Notes: a model not told the origin generated them from the sequence alone. DNA of 64,000 nt from CAXQZM01 sp965229645 (GCA_965229645.1 OZ245893.1:2170001-2234000); one strand, 5' to 3'; positions 35,615 to 44,494 are shown, numbered from the stretch's first letter. A program made the numbers and translations.

Positions 35615-36727
35615 TTAGTGCAAGACTTGGTCGCTCTTGCTGTTCAATCCTGCCCGCAGTTTTTGGCGCAGCCGGTCCAGTGGCACCAAGTGCCCTTCCA
35701 CATCAACATGCCAAAAGGTCCAGCCGTTGCACGAGGGCGCGCCTTGCACCCCTGCCCCAACTTGATGGATCGACCCCCGCAGCGCCGATGTCACGAGGGT
35801 TCCGTCGGACGCCACACGCGCCTTGAACCGCCGCGACGGCCCGTGCAGGGTCGTGCCCGGACGAATCAGACCCTGTTCCAACAAGTTGCCGAACGGAATT
35901 CGCGGTTCGGATTTCTTCGATTTGATTGCCGTCGCGTCCGCGTGGCACGGCACAATACCCTCAATCCGCTGCTGCGCGGCGTCGGCGTAGGCCTGGTCTT
36001 GATCGATCCCGATAAAGTGCCGATTGAGCAGGCGCGCCACCGCCCCCGTGGTTCCCGACCCCATGAAGGGATCGAGGATGCGGTCCCCTGGCTTAGTTGT
36101 GGCCGAAATGACACGGTAGAGCAGGGCTTCGGGCTTTTGCGTCGGGTGCAGTTTTTTGCCGTCGGGTCCCTTGAGGCGTTCATGACCCGTGCACAAGGGC
36201 AAGGTCCAATCCGACCGCATTTGCAAATCGTCGTTGAGGGACTTCATCGCCTCGTAGTTGAAGGTTGGCCGGGCATCTTTGGTCTTGCTACACCAGATCA
36301 GCGTCTCGTGCGCGTTGGTAAAGCGTGTGCCCTTAAAGTTCGGCATGGGATTGGACTTGCGCCAAATAATGTCGTTCAACATCCAAAACCCCAAGTCCTG
36401 CAGCACGGTCCCGAGCCGGAAAATATTGTGGTAGGTCCCGATCAACCAGAGACCGCCATCTGGCTTTAGGACGCGGCGGCATTCCAGCAACCAAGCGCGC
36501 GAAAAGGCGTCGTAGGCCTCAAAACTCTCGAACTGGTCCCAGTCGTTGCGAACGGCGTCAACCGCGCTGTGATCGGGGCGCGACAAATCCCCTTGCAGCT
36601 GCAGATTGTACGGGGGGTCGGCAAAGACCAAGTCCATGGACTGGTCGGGGAGTTGCTTTAGAAGGTGCAGGCAATCGCCCACCAAAATGGTGTCAGTGGC
36701 GCGCGCCACATCAATAAATTCAGTCAT
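35615..36727 (-). CDS. ccrM: Cell-cycle-regulated DNA adenine methyltransferase CcrM (GANTC)
   Basis: 370-residue beta-class N6-adenine methyltransferase. The catalytic DPPY is at 37-40, the SAM motif DPFMGSGTTG at 219-228, and TYHNIFRLG in the middle is typical of CcrM. The extended C-terminal domain (about 80 residues) is the CcrM-specific DNA-recognition region. The ATG at 36727 was chosen because it gives the usual N-terminus; an upstream frame extension is not supported by the family. It methylates GANTC after replication in alphaproteobacteria. Four GANTC sites lie in the 227-bp upstream spacer (see 36787-36956), which suggests methylation-state feedback. Confidence 0.95.
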   Translation of the reverse strand: MTEFIDVARATDTILVGDCLHLLKQLPDQSMDLVFADPPYNLQLQGDLSRPDHSAVDAVRNDWDQFESFEAYDAFSRAWLLECRRVLKPDGGLWLIGTYHNIFRLGTVLQDLGFWMLNDIIWRKSNPMPNFKGTRFTNAHETLIWCSKTKDARPTFNYEAMKSLNDDLQMRSDWTLPLCTGHERLKGPDGKKLHPTQKPEALLYRVISATTKPGDRILDPFMGSGTTGAVARLLNRHFIGIDQDQAYADAAQQRIEGIVPCHADATAIKSKKSEPRIPFGNLLEQGLIRPGTTLHGPSRRFKARVASDGTLVTSALRGSIHQVGAGVQGAPSCNGWTFWHVDVEGHLVPLDRLRQKLRAGLNSKSDQVLH

Positions 36728-36786
36728 TAAAATCTCAAAAAAATAAGTAAAATATGTACTTGCGGCAGTGACGGCCCGCTGACCGT

Positions 36787-36956
36787 GAATCAAGAACGTC
36801 TGCGATTTTTGATTTTTTTTTGCGCCCTTATGGCGCTTCTGTCACATAAATTGCGTTTAGCGCCACGCGGGCTGCGCTCCCGCTTGGTCGCTCGTCCTTG
36901 AATCGAGTGAATTTGCAATTCACTCGATTCTGCGTCTATCATCGCCGTAACGAGTC
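36787..36956 (-). promoter_or_regulatory. GANTC cluster and perfect palindrome upstream of ccrM
   Basis: GANTC sites lie at 36787, 36900, 36926 and 36952. Two of them cap a perfect inverted repeat, GAATCGAGTGAATT and its complement around a 3-base centre (36900-36930). The intervening DNA has long A/T runs (36807-36820). In Caulobacter, GANTC methylation in the ccrM promoter shuts the gene off; a similar role here is inferred. Confidence 0.55.
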
Positions 36957-37569
36957 AGACCTTCGCTGTTGGTGCAACGCCCTTAAAGGTTCGGCGATGG
37001 TGCGGCGTTGGGCCCAGGTCTTTCAGGGCCTGGCGATGAAGCGCGGTTGGGTACCCGGCGTTCTGCGCCCAGCCGTAGGCGGGAAAGTCCGCGTCCAGCG
37101 CCCGCATCAAGCGATCACGGTGGTCCTTAGCCATAATCGACGCGGCGGCGATCGACCGGGATCGACCGTCGCCCCTAACCACGGCCAGCGCAGGAACTGG
37201 CGTAGGCGGCACCTTGGGGCCGTCGATCAGGGCGAAGTCGGCAGGGACTTGGTCCAAAGCCCGCGCCATGGCGCGCAGGCTCGCCGCTAGGATATTGACG
37301 CGGTCGATCTCTTGGGCGCTCACCTCGGCCAGGGACCAGCGGCAATGGGTGCGAATCCAGTCGGCGAGGATCGCGCGCTTCTTGGCCCCGACCTTCTTGG
37401 AATCTTGCAAGTGCCCGACCGCGTCGGCGTCCCACAGCGGCAGGGGAATTTGAACGGCCGCCGCGACGACGGGCCCTGCCAAGGGGCCGCGGCCCACTTC
37501 ATCGACGCCGAACACGTGAAATTCCGCGCTTGCCTTTACCTGCACTTCAAGGTCAAAATTGGCGCCCAT
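36955..37569 (-). CDS. rnhB: Ribonuclease HII
   Basis: 204-residue enzyme removing ribonucleotides from DNA. The motifs GVDEVGRGPLAGPV (catalytic Asp-Glu), LQDSKKV and SIAAASIMAKDHRD are all present. The ATG at 37569 gives normal length. This start codon overlaps the start codon of the divergent gene on the other strand: the two share the tetranucleotide CATG. It lies upstream of ccrM on the same strand. Confidence 0.95.
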   Translation of the reverse strand: MGANFDLEVQVKASAEFHVFGVDEVGRGPLAGPVVAAAVQIPLPLWDADAVGHLQDSKKVGAKKRAILADWIRTHCRWSLAEVSAQEIDRVNILAASLRAMARALDQVPADFALIDGPKVPPTPVPALAVVRGDGRSRSIAAASIMAKDHRDRLMRALDADFPAYGWAQNAGYPTALHRQALKDLGPTPHHRRTFKGVAPTAKV

Positions 37570-38056
37570 GACGCGCTCTAAAGACCTGATCGTCTTCGCA
37601 AGGCAACCGCATTTTGGCGTCGGCAAGACCCGCCTTGCCGCCCGCACGAGCAAGCAAGCCGCCTGGCAGTTTCAGCGGCGGCAAATTTTGGACTTGCGCA
37701 AATTGGCGTGCGACCCACGCTGGCACTTTCGCTTGTGCTGGGCGCATCAGCAAGGGCCTGGGGACCTCGGCGACCGCCTAACGCGCGCTCTTGCCGGTCC
37801 CCCTGGTCGCAAACGCCTCATTATTGGCGCGGATACCGTGGGGCTCCGCGCGCACCACCTGGCCCGTGCCTTTGATCTACTGGACGGCGCGCGCCACGTC
37901 GTGGGGCCCTGCCCCGACGGCGGATTTTGGGGCATCGGCAGCCGCGGGCCTGTTCGTCTTGCTGGTGTCCGTTGGTCGTCGCCCGATACTTTGGCGGATA
38001 CCGTAGCGTGCCTAAACTCGTGCGCCTTGGCTGACACGCTTGAGGACTTAGATTAA
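37568..38056 (+). CDS. TIGR04282/DUF2064 family glycosyltransferase-like protein
   Basis: 162 residues with the family N-terminus (DLIVFARQPHFGVGKTRLA), an LGDRLTRAL segment, the core GADTVGL and the PCPDGGFWGIG motif. The family has a GT-A-like fold and no firmly known substrate. It is somewhat shorter than typical members (about 200), with an abbreviated C-terminus. The start at 37568 overlaps the divergent rnhB start. It converges on cobN with a 20-bp gap. Confidence 0.85.
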   Translation: MTRSKDLIVFARQPHFGVGKTRLAARTSKQAAWQFQRRQILDLRKLACDPRWHFRLCWAHQQGPGDLGDRLTRALAGPPGRKRLIIGADTVGLRAHHLARAFDLLDGARHVVGPCPDGGFWGIGSRGPVRLAGVRWSSPDTLADTVACLNSCALADTLEDLD

Positions 38057-38076
38057 CGCCAGGATTGAGCCCGTCC

Positions 38077-41000
38077 TTACTTATGAAGCGCGGCGTGGGA
38101 ATTGAGTTTGGACCGCCATAGCCCGCGGTCCAAGGCCTCTTGGAACCGCGCGCGCATCTCGTCTAGGGCGTCGGGGTTGACCGCTTCGATCCAGTCCCGC
38201 ACCGCCGCGTCTTCCAGATAGGCGCTGTAGAGCTGGTCGAAATGATGCCCCTCGACCAGGCCCGTTGTGGCGGCAAACGCGAAGAGATAGTCGAGCGTGG
38301 CGGCCAGTTCAAAGGCGCCCTTATAGCCGTGGCGCTGGCACCCTGCGATCCACTTCGGATTGGCGGCGCGGCCGCGCACGATCCGGCCGATCTCGGACTT
38401 GAGGGTTTGGATGCGCGGGCGCTCGGGTCGTGAATGATCGTTCAAGTAGGCCACGGGCGCCGCCCCGCGTTCGGCGGTCACCGCCGCCGTCGCCCCGCCC
38501 AAGAACTGGTAGTAGTCATCGGAATCCAGCACATCGTGCTCGCGGTTGTCTTGGTTTTGCACGACCGCTTCGGCGTGCGCGAGGCGGGCGCGAAAGCTGG
38601 GCTCGGCGCGCGCGCCCTCTTGCCCCGCCCCGTAGGCGTAGGACGACCAGTTGATATAGGACTGGCCCAGGTCGTCGGCGTCGGTCCAGCCGCCCTCATC
38701 GATCAGGGCCTGCAAGCCCGCGCCGTAGGCCCCGGGCATGGAGCCGAAAACGCGGCTGCCCGCCAGAGTTTCGCCCTGCCCCTGCTCCAGGTCGCTCAAG
38801 TAGCGCGCGCGCGCAGGATTCATGGACAGCGGTTCGTCCTGGTCCATGACCGCGCGCGCGGCGCTGTCGATCAAGCTGATTTGCGCGGGAAAGGCGTCGC
38901 GGAAAAACCCAGAGATTCTTAGAGTCACGTCGATGCGCGGGCGGTCCAGCACCGTCAACGGCAGGACCTCAAAGCCCGTCACCCGGCCCGACGTCGGGTC
39001 CCAAGTCGGTTGCACGCCCATGAGCGCCAAGACCTGGGCCAGGTCGTCGCCGCCCGTGCGCATATTGGCCGTGCCCCAGGCCGAAACGATCAGCGATTTG
39101 GGGTACGCGCCCTGGTCCTGGCGATGGGTATCGAGCAACAAGCAGGCCGACTCCCACCCCAACCGCCATGCGGCGGGCGTGGGCAAGCTGCGCGGGTCGA
39201 GGGAGTAGAAGTTGCGACCGGTGGGCAGCACGTCTTCGCGCCCGCGCGTTGGCGCGCCCGAGGCGCTGGGCGGGACGAACCGCCCCGCCAGGCCAAGCCG
39301 CAAGTTGGCCATTTCATCGAAGGCCGACTCTTCCAACTTGGCGGCGAGGGCGGGGGCATGGACGGTTTGGATCGACCGTGATAGCGGCCCTGGGGCCGTA
39401 AACTCATCGGCGCCGCGCAAAAGATTGCGCCCATAAATTTCCAGCCGTTCCACCGTGTCTCCCGCTGTGCGCCAAGTCGTCGCTACGACGTTCAGGGCCT
39501 CGGGCTGGGGTCCCGTCCAGGGCGCGGCCAAGTCCGCAGTCAGGGGATCAAACCCGAGCGCCAAATCGTCGGCGAGGGCGGTCAAAAAGCTAGGGCGCCC
39601 GTTTGAGGCGAGCCGCATGAGGGCCAGCAACAAATCCTGGCGCTGGTCGCCCGTTGGCGCCCGCCCGAGAATGTGCAAGCCGTCGCGGATTTGCAGTTCC
39701 TTCAATTCGCACAAGTAGCCATCGAGGGCGCTGAGCTGGTCGGCGTCGCTGGCCTCGGCCTTGAGGCCCAAGTCACGATCGAGACCCAGATCGCGCATCT
39801 GATCCAAGATCTGCTGCTGCAACAAGTCTGCGCGGCGCGGATCCCCCTGCGCCGCCAGGTAAAATTCATCGACCAGGCGTTCCAGCGCCGCCACGTCGCC
39901 GTATGTGTCGGCGCGGGTGAGCGGCGGGGTCAGGTGCGAAATTAGGGTCGCGCCTAAGCGCCGCTTGGCCTGGGTGCCCTCGCCAGGGTCGTTGATGATG
40001 AAAGGGTAGTGGTTGCGTGCGCCGCGCATCAGCGCCTCGGGCCAGCACTGGGGCGAAAGGCCGACGGCCTTGCCTGGCAACCATTCCAGATTGCCGTGCT
40101 TGCCGACATGGACCAGATCGCTGACCGCCAACCTCTGCAGAGCTAAATAGGCCGCGACATAGCCGTGCGGAGGCACCAGGGCGGGGTCGTGGTAGGTCGC
40201 GTCAGGGTCGATCTGATAGCCGCGCGCGGGCTGGATCATGACCAGGGCCGTACCCAAATCAAGGATCGGCAGATTAAACCCTGCACCGTCAAAAAAGGGA
40301 TCCGATTCGGGCGCGCCCCAGCGCTGTTGCACGGCCGCCGACAGCTCCTGGGGCAGATAGGCCAGGGCCTGCTCGTAGTCCGCCAAGGCATAGGCCAAGC
40401 CCTCGCCCCGTTTGGCGTTGGTGGTGGCGGTGCGCAGGCGCGCCATCAAAGCCTGACCGTCGGCAAAGTCCTGGACGCCCAAAGCGCGGAGAATCTGAAC
40501 CGCGCTTTCGGGGGTATCGAGGCCGACGCCGTTGGCCAACCGGCCATCGCGATTGGGGTAGTTGGCCAGGATCAGGGCGACTTTCTTGCCTCCCGTCGGG
40601 GCCGCGCGGTTGAGGCAGGTGGCGATGCCGGCGTCGTGGGCCTCGTACGCGCTCACGGTGCAGTCGGTGCGCGGGTCGTAACGCCCTGACGACTTGAAGG
40701 ACACGATCCCGCCCAAGATTCGCCCATCGACCTCGGGCAGGGCCACATTCATGGCGACATCGCGGGCACCCAGCCCGCGCGCACTTTCGGCCCACTCCTG
40801 GACCGTACAACTGGCGTGAATGCCCTGGACAATCGGAATAGGGAGACCCTCAAAGGCCTCGACGGCAAAATCGGTTCCTGGTTTGGAGACCGAAAAGCCG
40901 GTGGTGGCGATAATGGCGCGCATGCCCGCCATTTTCTCCCGCACCAGTGCCGCGACATGGGGGTCCTTCAAGGACGAAACGTAGAGCGCGAGGTAGCCCT

Positions 41001-41625
41001 GGCCCCGAGCGCGCAGCTGGTCGCACAGGGCCGCCATGGGCGCGGTATTGCCGGCCAAAAAGTGCGCCCGATAAAAGATCAGACCGACGGGGTCTGCGCC
41101 CGCCGCGCTGTCGAACACCCCCACCTCCAACACGGGCTTGGCGGGCACGGCGTCCTGACCCGCCAGCGCCTTCCAAAACTGCCGCCCGTTATCGATGCCG
41201 CCTTGGGCCAAGTAGGTCCAGAGGCGGCGGGCCTGCTCGGGGTCTTGGTTTAAAGCCAGGGTCTCGGGGTCCTCCTTGTCGTCGCCGCTCATAAAATAGA
41301 CGTGCGTCGCGCCCTGACTCGCGAGCTGTTGCAGCTGCTCGACGCCGTAGGTCCAGTAAGCCTTGCCGCCGAGCAAGCGTACGACAATCCGCTCGGCCGC
41401 CCCCGCCATGCGCGCCAAGTAGGCATCGACGGAGAAGGGGTGTTTCAGTTGCAACCAGGAACAAAGGCGTGCGCTGGGAAACGGGTCTTGCGGCATGGCC
41501 GCGCTCAAGACCGCGAGATCGGTGTCGGCGGCGGACAGGACCAGCAACTTGCCTGGCTGCTGCGCAAGGTCAACGGGCCCGTCGCCGTCAGAAATCAGGC
41601 CAGGTTGCGCGGTGAGGAGATGCAC
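38077..41625 (-). CDS. cobN: Cobaltochelatase subunit CobN
   Basis: 1182-residue large subunit of the aerobic ATP-dependent cobaltochelatase, inserting Co2+ into hydrogenobyrinate diamide. The start was set at GTG 41625 because it gives the family N-terminus (HLLTAQPGLISDGDGPVDL) and overlaps the moaB stop by one base (TAGTG). The CobN/Mg-chelatase H motifs are present, including LPIPIVQGIHASCTVQEW, VHVGKHGNLEWLPGKAVGLS and NMRTGGDDLAQVLALMG. CobS and CobT are not in the window. It implies de novo oxygen-dependent B12 synthesis. Confidence 0.95.
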   Translation of the reverse strand: MHLLTAQPGLISDGDGPVDLAQQPGKLLVLSAADTDLAVLSAAMPQDPFPSARLCSWLQLKHPFSVDAYLARMAGAAERIVVRLLGGKAYWTYGVEQLQQLASQGATHVYFMSGDDKEDPETLALNQDPEQARRLWTYLAQGGIDNGRQFWKALAGQDAVPAKPVLEVGVFDSAAGADPVGLIFYRAHFLAGNTAPMAALCDQLRARGQGYLALYVSSLKDPHVAALVREKMAGMRAIIATTGFSVSKPGTDFAVEAFEGLPIPIVQGIHASCTVQEWAESARGLGARDVAMNVALPEVDGRILGGIVSFKSSGRYDPRTDCTVSAYEAHDAGIATCLNRAAPTGGKKVALILANYPNRDGRLANGVGLDTPESAVQILRALGVQDFADGQALMARLRTATTNAKRGEGLAYALADYEQALAYLPQELSAAVQQRWGAPESDPFFDGAGFNLPILDLGTALVMIQPARGYQIDPDATYHDPALVPPHGYVAAYLALQRLAVSDLVHVGKHGNLEWLPGKAVGLSPQCWPEALMRGARNHYPFIINDPGEGTQAKRRLGATLISHLTPPLTRADTYGDVAALERLVDEFYLAAQGDPRRADLLQQQILDQMRDLGLDRDLGLKAEASDADQLSALDGYLCELKELQIRDGLHILGRAPTGDQRQDLLLALMRLASNGRPSFLTALADDLALGFDPLTADLAAPWTGPQPEALNVVATTWRTAGDTVERLEIYGRNLLRGADEFTAPGPLSRSIQTVHAPALAAKLEESAFDEMANLRLGLAGRFVPPSASGAPTRGREDVLPTGRNFYSLDPRSLPTPAAWRLGWESACLLLDTHRQDQGAYPKSLIVSAWGTANMRTGGDDLAQVLALMGVQPTWDPTSGRVTGFEVLPLTVLDRPRIDVTLRISGFFRDAFPAQISLIDSAARAVMDQDEPLSMNPARARYLSDLEQGQGETLAGSRVFGSMPGAYGAGLQALIDEGGWTDADDLGQSYINWSSYAYGAGQEGARAEPSFRARLAHAEAVVQNQDNREHDVLDSDDYYQFLGGATAAVTAERGAAPVAYLNDHSRPERPRIQTLKSEIGRIVRGRAANPKWIAGCQRHGYKGAFELAATLDYLFAFAATTGLVEGHHFDQLYSAYLEDAAVRDWIEAVNPDALDEMRARFQEALDRGLWRSKLNSHAALHK

Positions 41626-42149
41626 TAGACTTCTTTGAGGCGCGGCATGAGCTCGACCAGATTGCAGGGGCGATGGCGATTGTCGAGTTGGGTCCGCAAA
41701 ATGCCCGTCCATCCGTCTTTGACCGCGCCAGGGCTGCCTGGCAAGGCGAACAGGTAGGTGCCTTGGCTGACGCCCCCCAGCGCGCGCGACTGCAAGGTAG
41801 AGGTGCCGATTTTTTGGTAGGATAGCCAGCGGAACAACTCGCCAAAGCCGTCGATGCGTTTTTCCAGCACGGCGTCAAAGGCCTCGGGCGTCACGTCCCG
41901 GCCCGTGACGCCCGTGCCGCCCGTGGTGATCACGCAGTCCACGGCAGGGTCGGCGATCAGGGCGCGCAACCGCGCGGCAATCGCCTGGGCCTCGTCTTTG
42001 AGGATCGCCCGCGCTTGAACCCGATGCCCGTCGCCCTCGATCAACTTCACGAGGGCATCGCCGCTGCGGTCGTCGTCGGCGGTGCGTGTATCGCTGATGG
42101 TCAGAACGGCGATATGGACGGGAATGAAGGGACGACTGGCATCGATCAT
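41625..42149 (-). CDS. moaB: Molybdenum cofactor biosynthesis protein MoaB
   Basis: 174-residue MoCF-fold protein. Motifs include VLTISDTRTADDDRSGD, the TTGGTGVTGRDVTPEA loop and LFALPGSPGAVKDG. MoaB/Mog proteins adenylylate molybdopterin. It lies between the uracil-DNA glycosylase gene (4-bp overlap) and cobN (1-bp overlap), so the three are co-translated. Confidence 0.94.
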   Translation of the reverse strand: MIDASRPFIPVHIAVLTISDTRTADDDRSGDALVKLIEGDGHRVQARAILKDEAQAIAARLRALIADPAVDCVITTGGTGVTGRDVTPEAFDAVLEKRIDGFGELFRWLSYQKIGTSTLQSRALGGVSQGTYLFALPGSPGAVKDGWTGILRTQLDNRHRPCNLVELMPRLKEV

Positions 42150-42979
42150 AGCAGGTCCTCCATCTTGGCCTTGAGCGCGCGCAAGTCGGTCCAGGCTTCG
42201 CGCTTGGTCGTGGGCATTCGCAGGAGGTAGGCGGGGTGGAGCATGGGCAACGCAGGGATTTCCGACCCTTCATCGCCCTTGTAGGTCACCCACTTGCCCC
42301 GCGACCGGGTGATGCTGGGCACCGATAGCAAGGACTTGGTCGCCGCCGCCCCGACCGTCACCAAAATTTTCGGTTGATTGAGCTCGATCAAGCGCACGAC
42401 AAAGGGCCGACACACGGCCAACTCGCCGTCGTTCGGGGTGCGATTGCCCAAGGGCCGCCAAAAAACCGAGTTGGAAATCAGCACATGCGTCTCCCGCTTC
42501 AGGCCAATGGCCGCGAGCATGGCATCGAGCAGCTGGCCCGCGGGTCCAACGAAGGGCACGCCTGCCTCGTCCTCCCGAGCGCCAGGGGCTTCGCCGACCA
42601 GCAAGACTTGCGCCGCGGGGTTGCCGTCCAGCACCACGGTGGACCGTGCAGTTTTTTTGAGCTCGCAATGCTCGAACGCCTCGATCGCGGCAACCAAGTC
42701 GGGGATCGACTGCGCCGCCGCTGCGGCCGTCTGCGCATGGGGCAGGCCCGCCATGGCCCCGCCGAGCAAGGGCGCGCCAGGTTCGAACTGGGTCAGCGGC
42801 GCGCGCGCCTGTGCGGCAGTCCCCTGGGGTTGGCGCGATTGCATGGGGCTCGACGACCGCAACGGATCGTTGGCGGCCGAGTCTGCGAACCGATCCATGG
42901 GAGCTGGGCCCACCACCGTATCGACGCCCGCCAACATCTGGAATTCCAGGGCGGCCAAAAGAACCTTTTGGTCGTTCAT
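42146..42979 (-). CDS. Family 4/5-type uracil-DNA glycosylase
   Basis: 277 residues. The glycosylase domain begins near residue 95 (HCELKKTARSTVVLDGNP) and has GEAPGAREDEAGVPFVGPAGQLLD, a WRPLGNRTPN loop and LPMLHPAYLLRMPTTKRE. These match the Fe-S uracil glycosylases of alphaproteobacteria, with cysteines spaced as expected for part of the cluster. The first roughly 90 residues are low-complexity, as in related proteins. Its start is about 15 bp from the hairpin end of repeat copy D. Confidence 0.9.
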   Translation of the reverse strand: MNDQKVLLAALEFQMLAGVDTVVGPAPMDRFADSAANDPLRSSSPMQSRQPQGTAAQARAPLTQFEPGAPLLGGAMAGLPHAQTAAAAAQSIPDLVAAIEAFEHCELKKTARSTVVLDGNPAAQVLLVGEAPGAREDEAGVPFVGPAGQLLDAMLAAIGLKRETHVLISNSVFWRPLGNRTPNDGELAVCRPFVVRLIELNQPKILVTVGAAATKSLLSVPSITRSRGKWVTYKGDEGSEIPALPMLHPAYLLRMPTTKREAWTDLRALKAKMEDLL

Positions 42980-42992
42980 ACCCCCTTACCTA

Positions 42993-43039
42993 AGACTAAC
43001 GGCGAAAAAAGTTGACACTTTTTTGTCCGTTTTGTGTCT
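42993..43039 (-). repeat. ATACC repeat, copy D, right-end half (split by IS110)
   Basis: Reverse-orientation right hairpin (AACGGCGAAAAAA, loop GTTGACAC, T-run, TCCGTT) followed by TTGTGTCT. The sequence then switches to IS110 DNA at 43040 and the repeat resumes at 44230. Joining the two sides restores GTGTCT-CACGGCAG exactly as in copy F. Confidence 0.88.
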
Positions 43040-43101
43040 TGTCTAATGGGATATGAGCGTTTTCTTACCCCCATGCTTGATCATTTGGGGTAAGCGAGAT
43101 G

Positions 43102-43263
43102 CGCCGATTTGGGGGTGGCCACCCCCAAATCGGCGGCGGGGCTGGATCGATTGTGTCTAGGTGCTGCGTTGCAGGCACCGTTCGTGAGTTTGATCACCCC
43201 GCCTTTCCTCCAAATGGCCCGTATGGATACTAGGGAGCCACCTGTGCGTCCCGTATGACAAGA
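43102..43263 (+). ncRNA. IS110 bridge RNA
   Basis: A 5' stem (perfect palindrome 43103-43134) is followed by the target-binding loop 43135-43203, closed by GGCGGGG/CCCCGCC and GATC/GATC. Its left guide TTGTGTCT (43151-43158) equals the target's left flank, and its right guide CGTGAG (43183-43188) is the complement of CTCACG across the core and right flank. An upper hairpin (GGTGCTGC/GCAGGCACC) separates the guides. The donor loop has left guide ATGGATACT (43223-43231), identical to the right end of the element (44223-44231). Its right guide GACAAG (43257-43262) is complementary to CTTGTC at the left junction (43038-43043). Exact RNA ends are not determined. Confidence 0.88.
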
Positions 43264-43277
43264 AAGGGAACGGAAAG

Positions 43278-44216
43278 ATGTCACAAGTTACCATTGGAAT
43301 TGATGTTTCAAAAGCCCAATTCGATATTTTTGTGTCAAATGGCCAAAACCATAGCTGCATGCCCAATACCCCTTGCGGTATTAAGGCCCTCATCAAGACC
43401 TTCAGCAAGCTTCCTGATTGCCTGGTCGTTTTTGAAGCCACTGGCTTCTATCACAGGGCCTTGGAACGTGGCCTTGCTCAAGCCCAAATCGCTTACGTGA
43501 AGGTCAATCCTTGGCAGGCCCGATGCTTTGCCAAGAGCATCGGGCAACTCGCAAAAACCGATAAGGTCGATGCGAAGATCCTGTCAACCATGGGTCAAAC
43601 CCTCCCCCTTGTGCCCAGCACTATACGCGATGAAGTCATTGAAATTCTTGGAGAATACCAACTTCTCCACGATGGGCTTGTGCAAACTCAAACACAGTGG
43701 AGCAACAGGATGAAAGTCCTTACCGATAAGGCCGCTGTGAGGCTTGCAGCTAGAATGCTCAAGACCCTCGAAAAGGAGATCGAACAGCTGACCCACAAGA
43801 CCAAGAAGCTCATCGAAGCACATCCTGATCTCAAGAAGCGCTTCGACATCTTGATAACAATCCCGGGGATCGCAGCACGCACTGCCATATCCCTTCTGAC
43901 CCATATGCCAGAGCTTGGCACGCTGAGCCAGAAAAAGATCGGCGCGCTCTCTGGTCTAGCTCCTATGCAGTCCCAATCAGGAACCCACAAGGGTGTCGCC
44001 TGCATCAAGGGGGGAAGAGCCCCTGTACGCAATGCCCTCTACATGCCTGCCTTGGTCGCCATGCGCTACAATGAGGACCTAAAGGGTTTTTATGACCGCC
44101 TTGTCCAAGCAGGCAAGCCGAAAAAGGTCGCGATTATCGCCGTCATGCGTAAGCTGCTAACGCTGGCCAATGCCCTGGTGCGGGAAAACAGAAAGTGGGC
44201 GAAAATTGCCCCTTGA
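43278..44216 (+). CDS. IS110-family transposase (bridge-RNA-guided recombinase)
   Basis: 312 residues. The N-terminal DEDD/RuvC-like domain shows Asp9 (IGIDVSK), Glu53 (FEATG) and Asp95/Asp98 (TDKVDAK). A coiled-coil linker is followed by the C-terminal Transposase_20 domain with GLAPMQSQSGTHKG, whose Ser234 matches the family's catalytic serine. The ATG at 43278 has GGAAAG just upstream. All catalytic residues are intact, so the element should be active. Its partner RNA is encoded directly upstream. Confidence 0.95.
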   Translation: MSQVTIGIDVSKAQFDIFVSNGQNHSCMPNTPCGIKALIKTFSKLPDCLVVFEATGFYHRALERGLAQAQIAYVKVNPWQARCFAKSIGQLAKTDKVDAKILSTMGQTLPLVPSTIRDEVIEILGEYQLLHDGLVQTQTQWSNRMKVLTDKAAVRLAARMLKTLEKEIEQLTHKTKKLIEAHPDLKKRFDILITIPGIAARTAISLLTHMPELGTLSQKKIGALSGLAPMQSQSGTHKGVACIKGGRAPVRNALYMPALVAMRYNEDLKGFYDRLVQAGKPKKVAIIAVMRKLLTLANALVRENRKWAKIAP

Positions 44217-44229
44217 TTTATCATGGATA

Positions 44230-44433
44230 CTCACGGCAGAAACGCTTCGCGTTTCGGCTTTTTGGATTGCGGTCTCTACTCGCTCGCTATGCTCGCTCAG
44301 CCCGACCGCAGGACGGGGCCTTCGCTTATACCCCGAGGCGCTTTCTTAGCTCATCTCGGGGCCGCTACGGGGGCCGCAGTCGCGGCCCTTATACCAGCGA
44401 TCATTTGAGTCATTCTCATTCGCCGCTGGTATT
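44230..44433 (-). repeat. ATACC repeat, copy D, main part
   Basis: Resumes at CTCACGGCAG and carries AAACGCTTCGCGTTT, one 48-bp unit (GCGGTCTCTACTCGCTCGCT...CAGCCCGACCGCAG), the GC-rich hairpins and the left stem-loop ending CGCTGGTAT. The remaining bases to the ftsY stop (44434-44494) contain no feature. Confidence 0.88.
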
Positions 44434-44494
44434 AGGCCTGGGTTTGGCAGTCGGGCAAGGACCGACGTGAAGACCACCCATTGCCGCAAAAAAG

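Larger units (their letters stand above)
43040..44231 (+). mobile_element. IS110-family element inserted in an ATACC repeat
   Basis: Boundaries are defined by the broken repeat copy: left target GTGT-CT (core 43038-43039), right end GATA-CT (core 44230-44231), followed by CACGGC. There are no terminal inverted repeats and no target duplication beyond the CT core, as expected for IS110. About 240 bp of non-coding DNA precedes the transposase and only about 15 bp follow it, the layout of the IS110 subgroup with a 5' bridge RNA (IS621-like) rather than IS1111. Confidence 0.92.
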
